64,000 nucleotides of DNA from positions 310,001 through 374,000 of the forward strand of contig NZ_JAHWCI010000005.1 in assembly GCF_019550915.1 (NCBI RefSeq). The letters are read 5' to 3'. This stretch comes from Mumia sp. zg.B17 (GTDB lineage: Bacteria; Actinomycetota; Actinomycetes; Propionibacteriales; Nocardioidaceae). The translations under genes and the position numbers were made by a program. A model generated the notes under the pieces. That model worked only from the letters and a program-made list of their open reading frames with translations, searched no databases and was not told the DNA's origin. Each line of letters starts with the position of its first letter. Within the stretch, counting starts at the first letter, position 1. Of the stretch, positions 60,855 through 64,000 are shown piece after piece.

Positions 60855-61947
60855 GGCGCCCGGGATGAGCGTGCGGCTCAAGCTCACCCTCAGCTATGCC
60901 GGCTTCTTGATGGTCGCCGGTGCCCTGCTCCTCGCCACGGTCTGGGTGTTCCTCCTGCGCTATGTGCCCGACCATGCGAACCTCGGCCCCGGCCCCTTCA
61001 CCCCCACACGTTCCGACCTGCTGGAAGCCTTCGCACCGAGAGCTGCTCAAGCACTGGCGGTCCTGCTCCTGGTCGGTCTCGCCGGAGGCTGGTTCCTCGC
61101 CGGTCGGATGCTCGCTCCACTGACCCGCATCACCCTTGCCACGCGTCGGGCGGCGACCGGCGAGCTCTCGCACCGGATCGACCTCGACGGTCGACACGAC
61201 GAGTTCCGTGAGCTCGCCGACGCCTTCGACACCATGCTGGGACGACTCGAGGCGCACGTCGCCGAGCAGCAGCGGTTCGCGGCCAACGCCTCGCACGAGC
61301 TGCGTACGCCGCTGGCGGTGACGCAGACGCTCCTCGATCTCGCTCGGAAGGACCCGAGCCGCGACACGGGGGAGCTCGTGGAACGTCTCTCGGCAGTCAA
61401 CACCCGGGCGATCGAGCTCACCCAAGCCCTGCTCCTGCTCAGCCGCACAGACCAGGGCTCCTTCACCCACGAGCCTGTCGACCTGTCGCTGCTCGCCGAA
61501 GAGGCCACCGAGACCCTGCTCCCGCTCGCGGAACGGCGCGGCGTCAGCATCCAGACCTCCGGTGACGTCGCGACGACCAGCGGCTCGCCCACGCTGTTGC
61601 TGCAGTTGACCACCAACCTCATCCACAACGCGATCGTCCACAACCTGCCGGCGCACGGCCACGTGCAGGTGACCACGGGAGTCGAGCCCGCCAGCGTGCT
61701 GCTCACCGTGGAGAACACCGGCGAGCTGCTCAGCCCGCAGCTCGTCGCGACACTGGCCGAGCCGTTCCGGCGCGGCACCGATCGCATCCACGCCGACCAC
61801 TCCGGGGTCGGCCTCGGCCTGGCGATCGTCCAGCACATCGCCCGCGCGCACGCTGGCACTCTGACCCTCGCCCCTCGGCCTGCCGGTGGGCTGTGCGTCA
61901 CGGTCCGGCTGCCCCTCCTGCGGGGACAGCCTCACACGGACCGATAG
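60847..61947 (+). CDS. Sensor histidine kinase, VanS-like
   Basis: 366 residues. Two membrane helices (about 15-38 and 68-88) with a short 30-residue external loop, a HAMP linker (LAPLTRITLATRRAATGELS), HisKA box FAANASHELRTPLA with His150, and HATPase motifs NLIHNAIVHN and GVGLGLAIVQHIA. GTG 60847 overlaps the regulator gene. The small sensor loop suggests direct sensing in or near the membrane. Confidence 0.92.
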   Translation: MARAPGMSVRLKLTLSYAGFLMVAGALLLATVWVFLLRYVPDHANLGPGPFTPTRSDLLEAFAPRAAQALAVLLLVGLAGGWFLAGRMLAPLTRITLATRRAATGELSHRIDLDGRHDEFRELADAFDTMLGRLEAHVAEQQRFAANASHELRTPLAVTQTLLDLARKDPSRDTGELVERLSAVNTRAIELTQALLLLSRTDQGSFTHEPVDLSLLAEEATETLLPLAERRGVSIQTSGDVATTSGSPTLLLQLTTNLIHNAIVHNLPAHGHVQVTTGVEPASVLLTVENTGELLSPQLVATLAEPFRRGTDRIHADHSGVGLGLAIVQHIARAHAGTLTLAPRPAGGLCVTVRLPLLRGQPHTDR

Positions 61948-61962
61948 CCGCAGACGCTCCCG

Positions 61963-63825
61963 TCAGTAGCCCAGCCCGTGCCCGAACGGGAACAGGTCGC
62001 CCGTGCCGTCCGCCCGCGGGATCGAGACCGGAAGCTTCCCGGTGGGTTCGAGCTCGCCGAACATGACGCGGACCAGTGAGTCCATCTGGTGCGCGGTGTA
62101 CCCGTACGTGTCCAGCACGGTGGGCGCCGCGGGGAACGACGCGACGTCGTACGGGTTGCGGACCGCCACGGCCACGACCGGCGTCCCCGTCGCCAGCAGC
62201 GCCCGGACCAGCGCGGTCTGCGCCACCGCGGCCGCGGTCGGCTGGCCGGTGTCCGGGTTGAAGCCGTAGGCGTTGTTGGTCGTCACCACCACGAGGTCGG
62301 ACGCTCGCGCTGCTGTCACGGCGTTGGCGATCGCAGTCGCCGACGGTGTCGTGCCGGACTCGAGCACCTGGGTCGTCGCCCCCCGCGCCGCCATCGTGCT
62401 CGCGATCGTCTGCGTCGTCCCCACGCCCCAACCGGTGACGAGCACCCGACGAGGTCCGGCCGTGAGCGGCAGGAGCGCGTCGTCGTTCTTGACCAGGGTG
62501 GTCGTCCGGTCGGTGATGGCCTGGGCGTCGGCCACGTGCTCGGGGGCTCCGACGACGTGGGTGGCCGCCACCGGGTCGACGTAGGGGTCACCGAAGATCC
62601 CGCGGCGGTGCTTGTGCAGCAGGATGCGGTAGACCGACTCGTCGAGACGCTGCTTGCTGATCTCGCCGCTGCGGACGGCGTCGAGCACGGCGTTGTAGGC
62701 GGTGTCCATCTGCGGCGGCACGAGCAGCTGGTCGGCTCCCGCGAGGAAGGCGCGGACGGGCGCGACGTCCGGCGGGTAGGTCGCGGTGGCGCCCTGCATG
62801 TCCAGCGCGTCGGTGACGATGAGGCCCTCGAACCCGAGCTCCTCGCGCAGCAGACCGGTCAGGATCTTGTGCGACATGGTCGCCGGCACACCGGGGTCGA
62901 TCGCCGGCAGGACGATGTGCGCCGTCATGATCGACTCGATCCCGGCGTCGATCGCGGCCCGGAACGGCGGGAGGTCGATCGCTTCCAGCTCGGCTCGGTC
63001 GTGCGTCACCTCGGGGAGACCGAAGTGGCTGTCCTTGGCGGTGTCGCCGTGCCCCGGGAAGTGCTTGGCGACGGCGGAGACCCCGCCGGCACGGTAGCCG
63101 CGGACCTGGGCGGCGACCAGACGCGAGACCAGCCCCGGGTCGGACCCGATCGACCGGATCCCGATGACCGGGTTGTTGGGGTTGACGTTGACGTCGGCGA
63201 CGGGAGCGTAGTCCTGAGTGACCCCGACGGCATCGAGCTCGGTGCCGATGACCTCGGCCGAGCGTCGAGCATCTCGTGTCGACCGGCCTGCACCGAGCGC
63301 CATGTTGCCGGGCATCTGGGTCGCGGGAGGCCCGAAGCGGGCGACGAGTGCACCGCCCTCCTGGTCGACCGAGATCTGCAGCGGGATGCGGGACGGCAGG
63401 GACAACGCGGCACGCTGAAGGCCGTTGGACAACGTCGCGACCTGCGCAGGGTCGCCGATGTTCTCGTCGTTGTTGCGTGTCGTGTAGTAGATGACGCCGC
63501 CGGGCTGGTACTTCGCGACAGCCTGGGCGGGGGTGTCCACGCCGTACATCCGCCGGTTGATCGCCTTGGCGGCATCGCTCGGGTTGTCGGCGTCGCGCCC
63601 GGCCACCTCGATGACGAAGAGCTGACCGACCTTCTGCTCCAGTGTCATGTGTCGCAGCTGCGAGATCACCTTGCCACGGTAGGGCGCGTCACCGGAGTGT
63701 CCCGGTCCGCTCGCCGTGGCCGCAGGTGGCCCGAACGCGGCGACCAGCGCCAGCGACAGCCCGATCGCCAGCAGCCGGAGCGGTGTCCGGACATGGCGAG
63801 TGGTGGATGTGGACCGAGCGGACAT
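61963..63825 (-). CDS. Secreted GH3 beta-N-acetylhexosaminidase (NagZ-like)
   Basis: 620 residues. Signal peptide 1-40 (LRLLAIGLSLALVAAFGPP). Family 3 barrel with DQEGGALVARF, the NagZ motif KHFPGHGDTAKDSH and the nucleophile Asp in IVTDALDMQG, followed by a C-terminal alpha/beta domain. Cleaves GlcNAc from muropeptides or chitin-type glycans outside the cell. ATG 63825 has GGAGG 6 nt upstream; a TAGGGT box and a perfect CRP-type palindrome lie in the leader region. Confidence 0.93.
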   Translation of the reverse strand: MSARSTSTTRHVRTPLRLLAIGLSLALVAAFGPPAATASGPGHSGDAPYRGKVISQLRHMTLEQKVGQLFVIEVAGRDADNPSDAAKAINRRMYGVDTPAQAVAKYQPGGVIYYTTRNNDENIGDPAQVATLSNGLQRAALSLPSRIPLQISVDQEGGALVARFGPPATQMPGNMALGAGRSTRDARRSAEVIGTELDAVGVTQDYAPVADVNVNPNNPVIGIRSIGSDPGLVSRLVAAQVRGYRAGGVSAVAKHFPGHGDTAKDSHFGLPEVTHDRAELEAIDLPPFRAAIDAGIESIMTAHIVLPAIDPGVPATMSHKILTGLLREELGFEGLIVTDALDMQGATATYPPDVAPVRAFLAGADQLLVPPQMDTAYNAVLDAVRSGEISKQRLDESVYRILLHKHRRGIFGDPYVDPVAATHVVGAPEHVADAQAITDRTTTLVKNDDALLPLTAGPRRVLVTGWGVGTTQTIASTMAARGATTQVLESGTTPSATAIANAVTAARASDLVVVTTNNAYGFNPDTGQPTAAAVAQTALVRALLATGTPVVAVAVRNPYDVASFPAAPTVLDTYGYTAHQMDSLVRVMFGELEPTGKLPVSIPRADGTGDLFPFGHGLGY

Positions 63826-63847
63826 GTGAGCCTCCGGGTTCCCGACC

Positions 63848-63872
63848 TGTGACGAGGGTCACACGCACCCTA
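63848..63872 (-). promoter_or_regulatory. CRP/GlxR-type operator at the nagZ-like promoter
   Basis: 63848-63863 reads TGTGACGAGGGTCACA, a perfect TGTGA-N6-TCACA. The minus-strand -10 TAGGGT is at 63872-63867, so the operator covers the expected transcription start, a position that favours repression. Confidence 0.7.
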
Positions 63873-63873
63873 G

Positions 63874-63892
63874 ACCCGCGCGAGGCGGGTTG
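63874..63892 (-). terminator. Terminator between the edge gene and the nagZ-like gene
   Basis: ACCCGCGCGAGGCGGGT-type stem (arms ACCCGC / GCGGGT) about 35 nt downstream of the stop at 63926, next to the -10 box of the following gene. Confidence 0.5.
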
Positions 63893-63925
63893 GGAAGGCG
63901 AAAAACAGCGGCGCTGTGCGTCCGC

Positions 63926-64000
63926 CTAGGCCTCGCCCATCCGCGTCACCGTGTACGCCCTCGCCGACGTCTCCATGTGCGCGGCGCACGTGAGGAGGGT
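63926..64000 (-). CDS. C-terminal end of a gene cut by the right edge
   Basis: The last 24 codons (AAHMETSARAYTVTRMGEA, stop TAG 63926-63928) lie in a coding-like frame and are followed by a stem-loop. Too short to identify. Confidence 0.45.
   Translation of the reverse strand, partial: TLLTCAAHMETSARAYTVTRMGEA

Noticed and set aside
63642-63929. Plus-strand 95-codon frame near the right edge
   Set aside because: Antisense to the signal-peptide end of the hexosaminidase gene and its promoter, with no similarity or start signal.

Overview
The window is very GC-rich, gene-dense bacterial DNA of actinobacterial type. Many start codons are GTG, terminators are GC-rich stems with weak U tails, and many genes start only 6-7 nt after a TANNNT -10 box (leaderless mRNAs). 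Gene content (EttA, SsbB-like protein, paired dynamin-like GTPases, oligoribonuclease, permuted LplA, fused indolepyruvate oxidoreductase) fits Propionibacteriales, probably Nocardioidaceae. That placement is an inference from composition and gene content, not from a search.

Layout. 1-9.6 kb is housekeeping: ettA (cut by the left edge), ssb, two membrane-remodelling GTPases, a PrsW-type protease, tRNA-Arg, OsmC, two membrane-anchored DsbA-like proteins, orn. 9.7-16.2 kb holds tRNA-His, lplA, an RluA-type pseudouridine synthase and a lysR-glpK-glpD block for glycerol use. 16.2-18.5 kb holds an MFS exporter and a wrecked pirin gene: its two ends remain on either side of a small cassette with a phage-type lipoprotein. 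18.5-26.6 kb is oxidative and amino-acid metabolism: an FAD oxidoreductase, a fused indolepyruvate:ferredoxin oxidoreductase with an Lrp-type regulator, two methyltransferases and an esterase.

26.7-34.6 kb is an old integrated island. tRNA-Lys at the left and a 29/32 copy of its 3' end at the right bracket a tyrosine-integrase C-terminal remnant, a tRNA-Arg-like scrap, three secreted or membrane proteins, a TPR regulator and a frameshifted gene. The displaced tRNA-type terminator lies just outside the right repeat.

34.7-47.2 kb is accessory and regulatory: a two-component pair divergent from a DUF6326-like membrane protein, YciI, an AAA ATPase with an unknown partner, a P-loop kinase, a DoxX pair (one truncated), a SnoaL-fused ECF sigma factor with a DUF6069-like protein, and two GNAT copies (one dead) flanking a secreted metallopeptidase. 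47.3-57.1 kb holds CorA, a DHFR-like reductase, a rubredoxin/MBL protein, an SDR with a leaderless upstream mini-ORF, a secreted GH15 glucoamylase, a MarR-type regulator and several small enzymes. 57.2-64 kb holds an ArsR-type regulator with an MFS exporter, a VanRS-like pair divergent from VanY/VanZ-like genes, and a secreted GH3 hexosaminidase whose leader has a perfect CRP/GlxR site.

Central observations: the tRNA-Lys island, the pirin/phage-lipoprotein replacement, the repeated leaderless promoter architecture, and a run of single-base homopolymer indels between 37.9 and 44.6 kb that may be either pseudogenes or sequence errors.
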